A stretch of 35,723 bases of DNA from SAR324 cluster bacterium (GTDB lineage Bacteria; SAR324; NAC60-12): positions 1 to 35,723 of the forward strand of contig JADGAT010000053.1 of assembly GCA_015231885.1 (NCBI GenBank). The letters run 5' to 3'. Positions 1-7,890 of this stretch are shown here, piece after piece. How positions within the stretch are numbered: the stretch's first letter is position 1; each line of letters begins with the position of its first letter. Below the pieces are notes generated by a model. The model was not told the origin of the DNA, ran no database searches, and saw only the letters and a program-made list of their open reading frames with translations. The position numbers and the translations under genes are program-made.

Positions 1-423
1 CGCCATGCTGCTGCAACGGGTCCTAACCCTGGTGTGACACGTCATCAGAAATGGATCAAGTTGGGAAAGGATGTAGAGCTTTTGGACACTCCCGGGATTT
101 TATGGCCTAAACTGGATCAGGTAGAAACTGGTTGGGGATTGGCAATCACGGGTGCCATTAAAGATAAAATTGTAGGAGAAGAACGACTGAGTCTTTTTTT
201 GATTCAATATTTACAAAGCCATTATCCTCTCATACTGGAAGCCCATTACCAATTGGGGAGTGCTTGTGATGTCCCTGTAAAAATACTGGAAGCCCTTGCC
301 TGGAAACGGGGATGCTTGATCCCTGGCGGAGAACCTGATTTGACAAGGGCCGCAAAGCTGCTGCTGCAGGATTTTCGTGCCGGTAAATTGGGGCAGGTGT
401 CTTTTGAAACCCCCCCCATCTGA
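1..423 (+). CDS. rbgA: Ribosome biogenesis GTPase RbgA/YlqF, C-terminal part
   Basis: The reading frame is open from base 1, so the gene begins before the window; about 140 C-terminal residues are present. It encodes a circularly permuted GTPase of the YlqF/RbgA family, which acts late in assembly of the large ribosomal subunit in the cytoplasm. Visible motifs are the switch region GPNPGVTR and the G3 motif DTPG (in LLDTPGILWPK), followed by the family's helical C-terminal domain with the signature KRGCLIPGGEPD and the closing LLLQDFRAGKLG. The end of the protein looks normal for the family, so it is cut only by the window edge. The stop codon TGA at 421-423 directly abuts a 22-bp-period repeat array. 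The G4, G5 and P-loop motifs lie outside the window. Confidence 0.93.
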   Translation, partial: RHAAATGPNPGVTRHQKWIKLGKDVELLDTPGILWPKLDQVETGWGLAITGAIKDKIVGEERLSLFLIQYLQSHYPLILEAHYQLGSACDVPVKILEALAWKRGCLIPGGEPDLTRAAKLLLQDFRAGKLGQVSFETPPI

Positions 424-473
424 TCTACCCCTCCTTGCTGAAAAGTCTACCTCAAGCTGTCAAATAGTCTATC
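424..473 (-). repeat. Left array of three 22-bp-spaced TCTACC sites
   Basis: TCTACC begins at 424 and 446 and TCTATC at 468, an exact 22-bp period (two helical turns). The fuller unit is roughly AAAGTCTACCTC. The same three-site array occurs in inverted orientation at 7346-7395; aligned outward to inward, the two arrays agree at about 36 of 51 positions. The array starts at the base after the rbgA stop and ends about 215 bp before the kinase gene at 688. It may be a multi-site transposon end or a transcription-factor (enhancer-like) array. The repeat structure is seen directly; the function is inferred. Confidence 0.75.
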
Positions 474-593
474 CTCTCCTGCAACGCATTTTCTTGCAAT
501 ACTCATAATTTCAATAGCTTAACAGCATTAAAATCCCTAAGTATCCAGAGAAGATTAATTTCCTTCCTATAAAGATATGTTGAATGACGGGGG

Positions 594-602
594 TGATATA
601 AT
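594..602 (+). promoter_or_regulatory. Candidate extended -10 promoter for the kinase operon
   Basis: TG-N-TATAAT occurs at 594-602, a perfect extended -10 element, with no good -35 box 16-18 bp upstream. It would start transcription near 608-610 and give a leader of about 80 nt before the ATG at 688. It sits about 120 bp downstream of the 22-bp-period array. Confidence 0.45.
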
Positions 603-687
603 GGTGCAACATTCAAACGGTGTTAGACCCTTGTTGTCTATCCTGTTTTTTTATACCAGAGTTCATTGCGGTTAACAAAAAGGTAAA

Positions 688-2952
688 ATGAGCCAGCAGA
701 AAAAAGAAAAATCAACCAAGTGTGCTGCTAAACTATCCGGCAAAACAGCACAGCTGCAGCAGGAAATCGAAGAACGAAAAAAAGCAAACAAAGCGCTCAC
801 AGGAGAAGTCAAGGAACGAAAAAAAGCCATCAAATTGCTCAAGCGAGAACTTGTGCAGCGTCAGCAAATTGAGGAGGCCTTGTATTTTGTTGCCCAGAAA
901 GGATGGAAAGTCTCCAGAGATGAATATTTCCAGTCCGCTGTCACCTTCCTGGCAGAAAACCTTGGGTTCGAATATGCTTTTATCGGAGAAATGATTAGAA
1001 GTAAAAAAAACATGGCTAGAACCATTGCTCTTTATGTAGAGGGTCGCATTGTCGAAAATGTGGAGTACTCCCTGAAACAAACTCCCTCTGAAAGTGTGAT
1101 TGGCAATAAATTATACTGCTATCCAAAAAACGTCCAGGAACTCTTTCCCAAAGATGAGTTATTGGCTGAGTGGGGGGTCGAGAGTTACATCGGCAGTCCA
1201 CTATGGGATTCAAAAGGCAAACAGCTTGGATTGATTGCGATGATGGGGAAAAAAACTCTGTTCAAGCCGCATCATGCCGAATCATTGCTTCAGATTATGG
1301 CAGTTCGTGCCGCTCATGAACTGGAACAAAACCAAAATGAGCAGACATTGAAACAAAATCATGCATACCTCGAGAATCTGGTTGAGAAACGTACCATAGA
1401 AGCCCTGAAGCTCCATGAAAGTGAAAAGAAGTTGAAACATTATCAGAATTACCTGGAAGAATTGGTAGAACAACGGACTGCCGAAACCCTGAAGCTTTCA
1501 CGTGCTATTGAACAAAGCCCGGTTTCGGTGATCATTACCGATACTGAAGGATGCATTGAGTATATCAATCCGATTTTTACAGAATCAACGGGCTATTCTC
1601 TGGAAGATGTCTCCGGAAAAACCCTGCGAACTCTTCAAACCGAACAGCTCATTAGTGATACGGTATACAAAAAAATATGGGAAACCATTATTGCAGGAAA
1701 AGAATGGAAGGGAGAGGTCAGCAGTAAGAAAAAAAATGGAGGTATTTTTTATGAATCAGCATGCATATCAGCTATCAAAAACCCGGCAGGGCAGATTACC
1801 AACTACATTGCTGTTCAAGTCGACATCACAGACCGTAAAAGAGTGGAGTGGGAGTTGGAAAAAGCCAAACAAATCGCAGAAGACGCCAACCGCATCAAAA
1901 GCGATTTTTTAGCCAACATGAGCCATGAAATCCGTACTCCCCTCAATGCCATCCTGGGTTTTTCGGAGCTGCTGGAAAAAAGTGTTCAGGAAGATCGTGG
2001 CAAAGAGCATCTGCATTCGATCCGTTCCAGTGCTAAATCGCTGCTCACCTTAATCACTGACATTCTGGACCTTTCCAAGATTGAGGCCGGCAAGCTCGAT
2101 TTAAAATATACGGTGTTCAACCCACATGCTTTTTTTCAAGAAATAAAGCAGATTTTTTCCTACAAAGTTGTCCAAAAGCAACTGGCGTTTCATGTCAATG
2201 TGGACCCTACCATTCCAAAAGCTCTGCTGCTGGATGAAATTCGTCTGCGTCAAATCATATTAAATCTTGTGGGCAATGCCTTCAAATTTACAGACACAGG
2301 TGTTGTGCGCTTGTCTGTTCGTAAGCAGGAAAATCAGGAGCATTTTGAAAAAATCGATCTGATTTTCTCTGTAGAGGATACAGGGATGGGCATTCCTGCT
2401 GATCAAACGGAGATCATCTTTAGAACATTTGAACAAGCGGGATCTCGAGATAATTTTGTAGAAGGCACCGGATTGGGGCTCACCATCACCAAACGTTTGG
2501 TAGAGATGATGGGAGGGCACATTTCTGTCAAGTCCGAAGTCGGTGTTGGCAGCCGATTCAACGTGACTCTCAAAGGAATTGCCATTTCGGCTCTTTCTCA
2601 TGGTGCTGGGGTTGGGTATAATGAATCGAGACCTTCCTTGGCAGGACAGGCTGAGGAAGTTCTGGTCGACCTGGATGTGGATGTCCTGGCAAAACTGCCG
2701 GAATTATTAAATATTTTAGAAGAAGAAGCGAATCATTGGAAGCGCCTGGGGCAGCATTCCATCATTCAGGACATCCAAACATTTGCCGTACACATGCAGG
2801 AACTGGGAGAAAAATATCATGTCCCCACGCTGAACCAGTGGGGACAACGATTGTATTCTCAAGTTTTCAATATTGAAACATTTCCCAAAATTCTGGAGCA
2901 GTTTCCCAACCAGGTCAACCAGATTCGTGATCATCTACTTCAATGCAACTGA
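688..2952 (+). CDS. GAF-PAS sensor histidine kinase with extra C-terminal domain, no receiver
   Basis: Soluble 754-residue sensor kinase. Order of parts: an N-terminal Lys/Glu-rich coiled coil (about 1-60), a GAF domain (about 62-205), a second coiled coil in which an [16 protein letters not shown] heptad-like unit is repeated (about 210-270), a PAS domain (about 272-390), HisKA with the H-box SHEIRTP (His413), and a HATPase_c domain (about 515-640) with N-box [12 protein letters not shown]1 DTGMGIP and G2 GTGLGL. Residues from about 655 resemble the C-terminal extension of the hybrid kinases at 20547 and 26246, yet the receiver that precedes it there is absent here. No membrane segment is visible. 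A weak AAGG ribosome site precedes the ATG. The next gene encodes a receiver-kinase, the likely phosphotransfer partner (inferred). The signal sensed is unknown. Confidence 0.9.
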   Translation: MSQQKKEKSTKCAAKLSGKTAQLQQEIEERKKANKALTGEVKERKKAIKLLKRELVQRQQIEEALYFVAQKGWKVSRDEYFQSAVTFLAENLGFEYAFIGEMIRSKKNMARTIALYVEGRIVENVEYSLKQTPSESVIGNKLYCYPKNVQELFPKDELLAEWGVESYIGSPLWDSKGKQLGLIAMMGKKTLFKPHHAESLLQIMAVRAAHELEQNQNEQTLKQNHAYLENLVEKRTIEALKLHESEKKLKHYQNYLEELVEQRTAETLKLSRAIEQSPVSVIITDTEGCIEYINPIFTESTGYSLEDVSGKTLRTLQTEQLISDTVYKKIWETIIAGKEWKGEVSSKKKNGGIFYESACISAIKNPAGQITNYIAVQVDITDRKRVEWELEKAKQIAEDANRIKSDFLANMSHEIRTPLNAILGFSELLEKSVQEDRGKEHLHSIRSSAKSLLTLITDILDLSKIEAGKLDLKYTVFNPHAFFQEIKQIFSYKVVQKQLAFHVNVDPTIPKALLLDEIRLRQIILNLVGNAFKFTDTGVVRLSVRKQENQEHFEKIDLIFSVEDTGMGIPADQTEIIFRTFEQAGSRDNFVEGTGLGLTITKRLVEMMGGHISVKSEVGVGSRFNVTLKGIAISALSHGAGVGYNESRPSLAGQAEEVLVDLDVDVLAKLPELLNILEEEANHWKRLGQHSIIQDIQTFAVHMQELGEKYHVPTLNQWGQRLYSQVFNIETFPKILEQFPNQVNQIRDHLLQCN

Positions 2953-3020
2953 ATCAAAACAAACGACCGTATTCTCCAATAAACCTTTACGAAAAAAAGC
3001 GATATTCCACAGGAGGTAGA

Positions 3021-4223
3021 ATGAATCAAACCATAGAAAATCAAATGGACGAACACATCGGCAACGCTCACATATTACTGGTGGATGACAACCCAAACAA
3101 CCTGCAAACACTGGCAGAAATGCTCAGTGAAAAAGGTTACCGTATCGGGATGGCCCAGAGCGGAGCACAAGCTCTGAACGCCATAGAGTTATCCTCGCCT
3201 GACCTGATACTGCTGGATATCATGATGCCGGAGATGGATGGATTCGAAGTGTGCCGATTGCTCAAGTCGTCTGCTGAAAAAACCAAAATTCCCATCATTT
3301 TTTTGACAGCACTTGCTGATGCAGAAGATGTGATTAAAGGCCTGGAAAGTGGTGCCGTAGACTATATCACCAAACCGTTCAATATTACTGAAGTCGAGGC
3401 AAGAGTGAGAATGCAGCTGCAATTGAAATTCAGTGCAGAAATGCTGGAACAGAAAAGCACTGAACAAAAAGAGCTGCTGCGCATCCTGTGCCATGACTTA
3501 GCCAACCCCATTGGCGTTGTCAAAACCTACCTGAGCTTAGCCGAGAAAAACCCAGAATTCTATTTGAAAAAAAAGGACAGCATGAGGCTGGCAATTGACA
3601 ACTCGTTGGAAACCATAGAATTGGTGCGAAAATTGAGAGCTCTCGCGGAGAATAAAACAAAATTAACCTTGGCAGCAGTCAACCTTGAAACCTGTATTCA
3701 TGATGCCCTGTCCATACTCGAAGAACGTTTTTCTGAAAAACATATCACACCGGTTGTCCATGTAAAAACAGAGGATTATGTTTTGGCAGAAAAAGCATCA
3801 TTCGTCAATTCAGTGCTCAATAATATCCTGACCAATGCCGTGAAATTCTCATTCCCCGGCTCTCAGGTTCTCATTTATGCTGAAAAAGACGACGATACGG
3901 TCATCATCAAAGTCCGTGATTTTGGCATCGGTATGCCTCCAGAACTACTTGAAAATGTTTTTGATATCAAGCAGAGCACGAGTCGCCAAGGGACGCATGG
4001 AGAAATGGGAACGGGGTATGGAATGCCATTGATGAAAAAATTCATTGATGCCTATGGCGGGACAGTGGAAATTGCATCCTGGGAAGCATGCGATGGACAC
4101 ACAGATCATGGTACCGAAGTCCAAATTATTTTGAGAGATGGTTCTACTGACAAACCAGAAGCATCAGCACACATTCGAGATCACCATAGCAGAAGCACAC
4201 CATCCTCTGCTGCTATGGCATAA
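3021..4223 (+). CDS. Response regulator-histidine kinase fusion (REC-HisKA-HATPase)
   Basis: I place the start at 3021, where AGGAGG sits 4 bases upstream, rather than at an in-frame ATG at 2943 that overlaps the previous gene; this gives 400 residues. An N-terminal receiver (about 18-135; acidic pair in LLVDDNPNN, phosphoacceptor Asp66 in LLDIMMP, Lys in ITKPFN) is followed by a dimerization helix with an unusual H-box CHDLANP (His158). A HATPase domain follows, with N-box NNILTNAVKFS, G1 RDFGIGMP and a glycine-rich GTGYGMPL. This is the inverted order of a classical hybrid kinase. It would receive phosphate from the upstream kinase and may drive its own kinase core in response (inferred). 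It is a close paralog of the protein at 28474, and both lie directly downstream of a kinase gene. The last about 25 residues are low complexity. Confidence 0.88.
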   Translation: MNQTIENQMDEHIGNAHILLVDDNPNNLQTLAEMLSEKGYRIGMAQSGAQALNAIELSSPDLILLDIMMPEMDGFEVCRLLKSSAEKTKIPIIFLTALADAEDVIKGLESGAVDYITKPFNITEVEARVRMQLQLKFSAEMLEQKSTEQKELLRILCHDLANPIGVVKTYLSLAEKNPEFYLKKKDSMRLAIDNSLETIELVRKLRALAENKTKLTLAAVNLETCIHDALSILEERFSEKHITPVVHVKTEDYVLAEKASFVNSVLNNILTNAVKFSFPGSQVLIYAEKDDDTVIIKVRDFGIGMPPELLENVFDIKQSTSRQGTHGEMGTGYGMPLMKKFIDAYGGTVEIASWEACDGHTDHGTEVQIILRDGSTDKPEASAHIRDHHSRSTPSSAAMA

Positions 4224-4277
4224 AAAAATAGGGGGACATCAATTTATGAAATATCCGATTTTGTCCCTTTATTTTTT
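4223..4277. terminator. Bidirectional terminator between convergent operons
   Basis: Near-perfect inverted repeat: the left arm at 4223-4238 (AAAAAATAGGGGGACA) pairs with 4262-4277 (TGTCCCTTTATTTTTT) around a 23-nt loop. The A-rich and T-rich outer edges suit rho-independent termination on both strands. It begins at the stop of the gene ending at 4223 and lies 55 bp beyond the end of ppnN. Confidence 0.65.
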
Positions 4278-4331
4278 ACTCTAACCTCTTTGAGAAAAAT
4301 GAGAGCCTTTGCGCCTTCATTCCAACCTAGA

Positions 4332-5762
4332 CTAGTCCATATGAGTCCGATAAGGTTTTACAAATTCTCCTTCAATTTTCATCCTTCCCTGACTGGCCAT
4401 CCATTGGATCAGCTGGTCTGTGGCATTCACGATTTTCTTATCTCCATGCAGCAGAGGTCGTTCCTCTTTCCAAGGCTCCAGAATTTCCGGCTGCTTTATA
4501 TTAAATGTGACCAAAGCAGAAAAGAAGGCCCTCAGATTTTCTAAAAGCTTCGCAGACCCCAGATCCCGACGCAGCTCGATCGATTCGACAAATTTAAAAT
4601 CAGGCTTTAACGGTTTTTGCAGGGAGGCAGGAACATACAGGTCATCATTCCACAGCCTGCTGCGATCAATCAGCTTGTTTGTTTCACGAACATAAATGGC
4701 ATAATCTCTCGGCAGGATGTGGTTGAACAGTTGATAACTTTCAGTCAGTTCATCTTTAAAACAAGTTTTCAGATAGTTGTCAAGGTATGAAAAATATTTC
4801 CCTCCAGGGCGTTCCACGAAATCCAGGGGGTAGACAGAATCTCGATTTTTTTCATGAACTTTTATGCTGAAAAACATCATGATTTCCTCCAAAGTGCCTA
4901 TGCCGCCAGGATGGACTCGACCTCGATGAGCCGCGCGGATGAAAGCTTCCATTCGTTTTTCTATGTCAGGGAAGATGATCAGCCGGTCTATCAGCTTGTT
5001 TGGTTTCTCTGCAGACATAATGGCTGATTCTGTGAAGCCAATGAAAAATCGATTCAATTTTTGCTGCAGCTCATGAAAAGCCTGCAATGATCCCTTAAAT
5101 GGAGCTTTCATGATGCCTGGTCCACTGCCTGTAATATCTTCTGCGGGTCTATTTTGTTTCTGATTTTTGCTTTTGCGGGTATTGATTAGTGTATTGAAAT
5201 ATCCAATTTTTTCGGCAAAACGATACTCATCAAACTCTCCAATATAATCCGTTGGCAAAGAATGGCCTCCCCAAACAAAGCTAACCACTTCCCGTTTACG
5301 ACGTTCCAGCAAGCCGCTTCTTGCCACAAAATACTTGATCCATTTGGAAGTTTCTTCGCTTTGCCTGGATTCTGACAGCCCTGCCGATTTATTTTTTCCT
5401 TTCTTCCCAAGGGGAACCAGCAAATCTCGTACAATAGAGGAAAACTGCTGAAATTGAGCAGGTGTTAAATTCTGGCAATCGAACAGAGCGTCTTCCGGAA
5501 TATTCTCACAAAGCAGATAAAGCTTAACGCCATCTTTTCTGTTACTCTGAATGGCCTGAATGTTCATTCCCCCAAATTCATCTCGCAGGCGTTGCTTGTT
5601 ATCGCCGTAATTGTGGGTTTCAATGACAGAAGCCAGGCAATCTTTTAACGTCTGGTCGCCATTAGAGATGGCAGATGCAATGTGATCTGCCAGCTTCGAA
5701 GTGAGAGGACTGCCCAGGATTTTTTCTTTGATCGGGATTTTTAATGCTTTGAAATTATCCAA
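4332..5762 (-). CDS. ppnN: Pyrimidine/purine nucleotide 5'-monophosphate nucleosidase (PpnN/YgdH, LOG family)
   Basis: A 476-residue match in length and layout to PpnN: an N-terminal DUF4478-like part, a central Rossmann LOG domain and a C-terminal DUF3412-like part. Diagnostic segments are WGGHS, GSGPGIMKAPFKG, the stretch IIFPDIEKRMEAFIRAAH, and the LOG signature PGGIGTLEE. PpnN cleaves nucleoside monophosphates to free base and ribose 5-phosphate and, in E. coli, is stimulated by (p)ppGpp. The start is a TTG at 5762 preceded by an AGGT ribosome-site-like sequence; no in-frame ATG lies between it and the upstream stop. It follows the PP2C phosphatase gene by 41 bp on the same strand and is probably co-transcribed with it, tying nucleotide salvage to stress signalling (inference). 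Confidence 0.9.
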   Translation of the reverse strand: MDNFKALKIPIKEKILGSPLTSKLADHIASAISNGDQTLKDCLASVIETHNYGDNKQRLRDEFGGMNIQAIQSNRKDGVKLYLLCENIPEDALFDCQNLTPAQFQQFSSIVRDLLVPLGKKGKNKSAGLSESRQSEETSKWIKYFVARSGLLERRKREVVSFVWGGHSLPTDYIGEFDEYRFAEKIGYFNTLINTRKSKNQKQNRPAEDITGSGPGIMKAPFKGSLQAFHELQQKLNRFFIGFTESAIMSAEKPNKLIDRLIIFPDIEKRMEAFIRAAHRGRVHPGGIGTLEEIMMFFSIKVHEKNRDSVYPLDFVERPGGKYFSYLDNYLKTCFKDELTESYQLFNHILPRDYAIYVRETNKLIDRSRLWNDDLYVPASLQKPLKPDFKFVESIELRRDLGSAKLLENLRAFFSALVTFNIKQPEILEPWKEERPLLHGDKKIVNATDQLIQWMASQGRMKIEGEFVKPYRTHMD

Positions 5763-5803
5763 ATGATGACCTGAAAACGAAGTGTGGAAATTGAAAAACT
5801 CAA

Positions 5804-7114
5804 TTAATTAGTACGAGAAACGGGGCTCATAGAAAATATTTGACTAAAGTCCGTGCTTTGGGGAGATGGTGCGTGAACAGATGAAGCAATTTCCAACCCG
5901 ACCAGGCAGATATCATCTTCAAATGTCTCCGAACTGGAAAAATTTTTGACTCCCATCACAATTTCGTCCATCATAGTTATTGGAGGGAGATGAGAAGAAT
6001 TCTGAATCTTTTCCAGCAGTCTCTTTTTCCCATACATCTGTTTTTTAGAATTGAACACCTCAAACAAACCATCTGTATATGCTAAAAAGACATCATTTTC
6101 TTCTATTTTTCCTTGATGGGTTTCATAATTGGCTCCCTCAATAACTCCTAAAGGCGGCCCACCTACATTGGCATGTTCCAAGGGTTTGATTTCCGAGGAA
6201 GCTCGATTCAGATGAAGAGGGTAATGGTGGCCTGCACGGACAAGTTGATATTCGAATGATTCCGTATCCACGGTTAAATAAAGTGCCGTAGCAAATATGG
6301 TTTCATTGTTGTGCTTTAACATCTCAATAAGCTTCTGGTTGATGGCCTCCATCAGCTCGCTGGGGCTGGAACTCAGCAATTGAAAACTTTCCAGCAATGC
6401 CCGCAGCATCGAAGTCACCAGGGCAGAACTAACACCATGCCCCATCACATCACAGATGAACATTCCCGCCGCATAATCGGAGATTGGAATAATATGGAAA
6501 AAATCGCCTCCCAGCAAATCGGCGCTCTGGTAGTAGTGAGAAAAACGCAGTCGACTGTCCGTTTCAGAGGCATGGGAAGGAAAACAAGGATATTGCTGGG
6601 GAAGAAAAGCCTGCTGAAGACCGCGTGCCAGAACCAGGTTTTTTTCCATTTCTTTATTTTTTCGATTCAATTCCATCTGCTGCGCTTTGAGCGTATCGAT
6701 GTTTTCCATAAAAATTCTATTTTGAACCGTGATCAATGTTTTTATAGGAATCAACCCCAAAAAATTATCTTGTCCATTGGTGAGGACGGCATCATCATAA
6801 AATTCATATTCTTCCCTGCTGAAAACCGCTTGGAGCACTTCGGTAATCTGCATCTCCGTGGTAATTTTCAGGTAATTGGAGAGCAGATAGTGGCGAACCG
6901 GCTGTCTGTCATAAAGAGACCTCCCATACAAATGCCCCAGCAGCATACCTATCTTGCTTTTGGAACAGACCCCCAGGAGCATTCCTTGATCCAGCACCGC
7001 CATGTAATCGTATTTCAACTTTGACAGTTCGTCATAAACATCCCGCAGGGGTTTGCTTGATTCAATCCAGTCACTATGCTGAACCAGGGATTGTAAATCA
7101 ACTTGTTGCATCAT
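5804..7114 (-). CDS. CBS-pair PP2C-type serine phosphatase (RsbU/SpoIIE family)
   Basis: A 436-residue protein. The first about 140 residues look like a CBS-domain pair (SSKPLRDVYDELSKLKYDYMAV and a second repeat near 95-130), which would bind an adenine nucleotide or similar ligand. A coiled-coil linker (about 140-165) leads to a SpoIIE-type phosphatase domain with the metal-binding motifs GGDFF, CDVMGHGVSSAL, YTDGLFE and EDDICLV. Proteins of this type dephosphorylate STAS antagonists in partner-switching systems; a STAS protein is encoded at 33261-33608 and another STAS domain at the end of the 29610 gene. Two ATGs are adjacent at 7114 and 7111. A consensus promoter lies at 7243-7271, and ppnN follows 41 bp downstream. 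Confidence 0.88.
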   Translation of the reverse strand: MMQQVDLQSLVQHSDWIESSKPLRDVYDELSKLKYDYMAVLDQGMLLGVCSKSKIGMLLGHLYGRSLYDRQPVRHYLLSNYLKITTEMQITEVLQAVFSREEYEFYDDAVLTNGQDNFLGLIPIKTLITVQNRIFMENIDTLKAQQMELNRKNKEMEKNLVLARGLQQAFLPQQYPCFPSHASETDSRLRFSHYYQSADLLGGDFFHIIPISDYAAGMFICDVMGHGVSSALVTSMLRALLESFQLLSSSPSELMEAINQKLIEMLKHNNETIFATALYLTVDTESFEYQLVRAGHHYPLHLNRASSEIKPLEHANVGGPPLGVIEGANYETHQGKIEENDVFLAYTDGLFEVFNSKKQMYGKKRLLEKIQNSSHLPPITMMDEIVMGVKNFSSSETFEDDICLVGLEIASSVHAPSPQSTDFSQIFSMSPVSRTN

Positions 7115-7242
7115 ATGACATCCATGTTTAGAGAGTTATCATTGACAGCTGCGTGCGTCAAAAAGATTGGTCGTGTACTTTCAGATGAGAGATGTTTGAA
7201 GTACATGAGGCCGTATTCTAACACAGTTCGTTTTTTATTTTG

Positions 7243-7271
7243 TTTATAAAAGGAGCTATTAGTGTTGTCAA
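7243..7271 (-). promoter_or_regulatory. Sigma-70-type promoter for the phosphatase-ppnN operon
   Basis: On the minus strand TTGACA (7266-7271) is followed after exactly 17 bp by TATAAA (7243-7248). Transcription would begin near 7236, leaving a leader of about 120 nt. The right 22-bp array ends about 75 bp upstream of the -35 box. Confidence 0.65.
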
Positions 7272-7345
7272 TGTAATCAACCCTGCTTAATGTGAGATAA
7301 CGCTCTCAAATCATACAGTTTTGAAAATTATTTGAAACAAGATTG

Positions 7346-7414
7346 GGTAGACTTTATGAACAATAGAGGTAGACTTTGTGCTAAGTGGGGGTAGAATGAA
7401 CACTCCTGTCTACC
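7346..7414 (+). repeat. Right array of three 22-bp-spaced GGTAGA sites plus one inverted site
   Basis: GGTAGACTTT begins at 7346 and 7368, and a shorter GGTAGA at 7390, again an exact 22-bp period. A fourth copy in opposite orientation, TCTACC, lies at 7409-7414. In reverse complement the three-site array aligns with the array at 424-473, including the CCCC after the outermost site and the TC after the second. It lies about 232 bp upstream of the ATG at 7114, similar to the 215 bp at the left locus. Confidence 0.75.
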
Positions 7415-7513
7415 TCATCCTAAAGACAAGTAGGCGGTGTTATAATTTATGATCATACCCACTGCCGCGAAATTAAGATATTGATATTACAGAATATTTG
7501 AGACTGGATATAT

Positions 7514-7723
7514 TCAGAAAGAAGAGTTTTTTGGTTTGATTTTTAGTTTGTCTTTATTGTCGTCCAGGATGGCCAGGCTTTTTTCAACATATTCAGCAGG
7601 GCTGATGATGCCTTCTTTGTAATTGGTAACCAATACGATCCATTGGTCATGAATTTCACAATTTCCAGGCATACCATTATCTTCTAATGGACAATCACGA
7701 CATCTTTCATTTATACGGGGCAT
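7514..7723 (-). CDS. Small Cys-containing hypothetical protein
   Basis: A 69-residue open frame beginning at an ATG. I do not recognise a family. The N-terminal part holds a C-x2-C (residues 8 and 11), then Cys21 with His24 three residues later, a possible metal-binding cluster. The rest is acidic and helical-looking with a Lys-rich tail. No convincing ribosome site is seen. It stands alone between two non-coding stretches, on the same strand as its neighbours. It could be spurious, but its residue composition and the Cys/His spacing favour a real gene. Confidence 0.5.
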   Translation of the reverse strand: MPRINERCRDCPLEDNGMPGNCEIHDQWIVLVTNYKEGIISPAEYVEKSLAILDDNKDKLKIKPKNSSF

Positions 7724-7798
7724 CTTTTATTTTTCTGTAACTGCTTAGCCGTGAAGTGATGCATTGTATTATCGTACCGCCAAATCAACCGACGGCAG

Positions 7799-7843
7799 AA
7801 GGAAACTCATGTTCCTTGGAGGAAAGCCTCCCGGACGGGAGGC
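7799..7843 (-). terminator. Tandem hairpins downstream of the sucrose operon
   Basis: Two adjacent stem-loops: AAGGAA (7799-7804)/TTCCTT (7812-7817), and a perfect GC-rich stem GCCTCCC (7826-7832)/GGGAGGC (7837-7843) with a 4-nt loop. They lie 48 bp past the end of the sucrose synthase gene. There is only a short T-run after the strong stem on the minus strand, so termination may be imperfect or the stem may act as a 3'-end stabiliser. Confidence 0.5.
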
Positions 7844-7890
7844 AAGGAGTAAGGGTCTATAAGAAATACACTTAATTTAGAGTGATGAAA

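Larger units (their letters stand above)
7115..7513. other. 399-bp spacer with promoter and repeat array
   Basis: No gene is visible. The spacer holds the minus-strand promoter of the 5804-7114 gene, the right 22-bp-period array, and a TATAAT at 7441-7446 (plus strand) that lacks a usable -35 box and has no plus-strand gene after it. Confidence 0.6.

Noticed and set aside
601..675. A 24-codon open frame just upstream of the kinase at 688, as a possible leader peptide
   Set aside because: Its ATG overlaps the -10 box at 597-602, so it would not be fully transcribed from that promoter, and it has no ribosome site or attenuator-like stems.
2650..2952. The kinase C-terminal tail as an HPt domain
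   Set aside because: There is no His in an HPt-like His-x2-Lys-Gly context in any of the three tails.
7441..7446. TATAAT as a plus-strand promoter
   Set aside because: No -35 element at 16-18 bp and no plus-strand gene within several kilobases downstream.
7799..7843. The tandem hairpins considered as a c-di-GMP or other riboswitch on the plus strand
   Set aside because: The conserved core bases of the c-di-GMP-I aptamer are missing and no plus-strand gene follows; a 3'-end structure for the sucrose operon explains it better.
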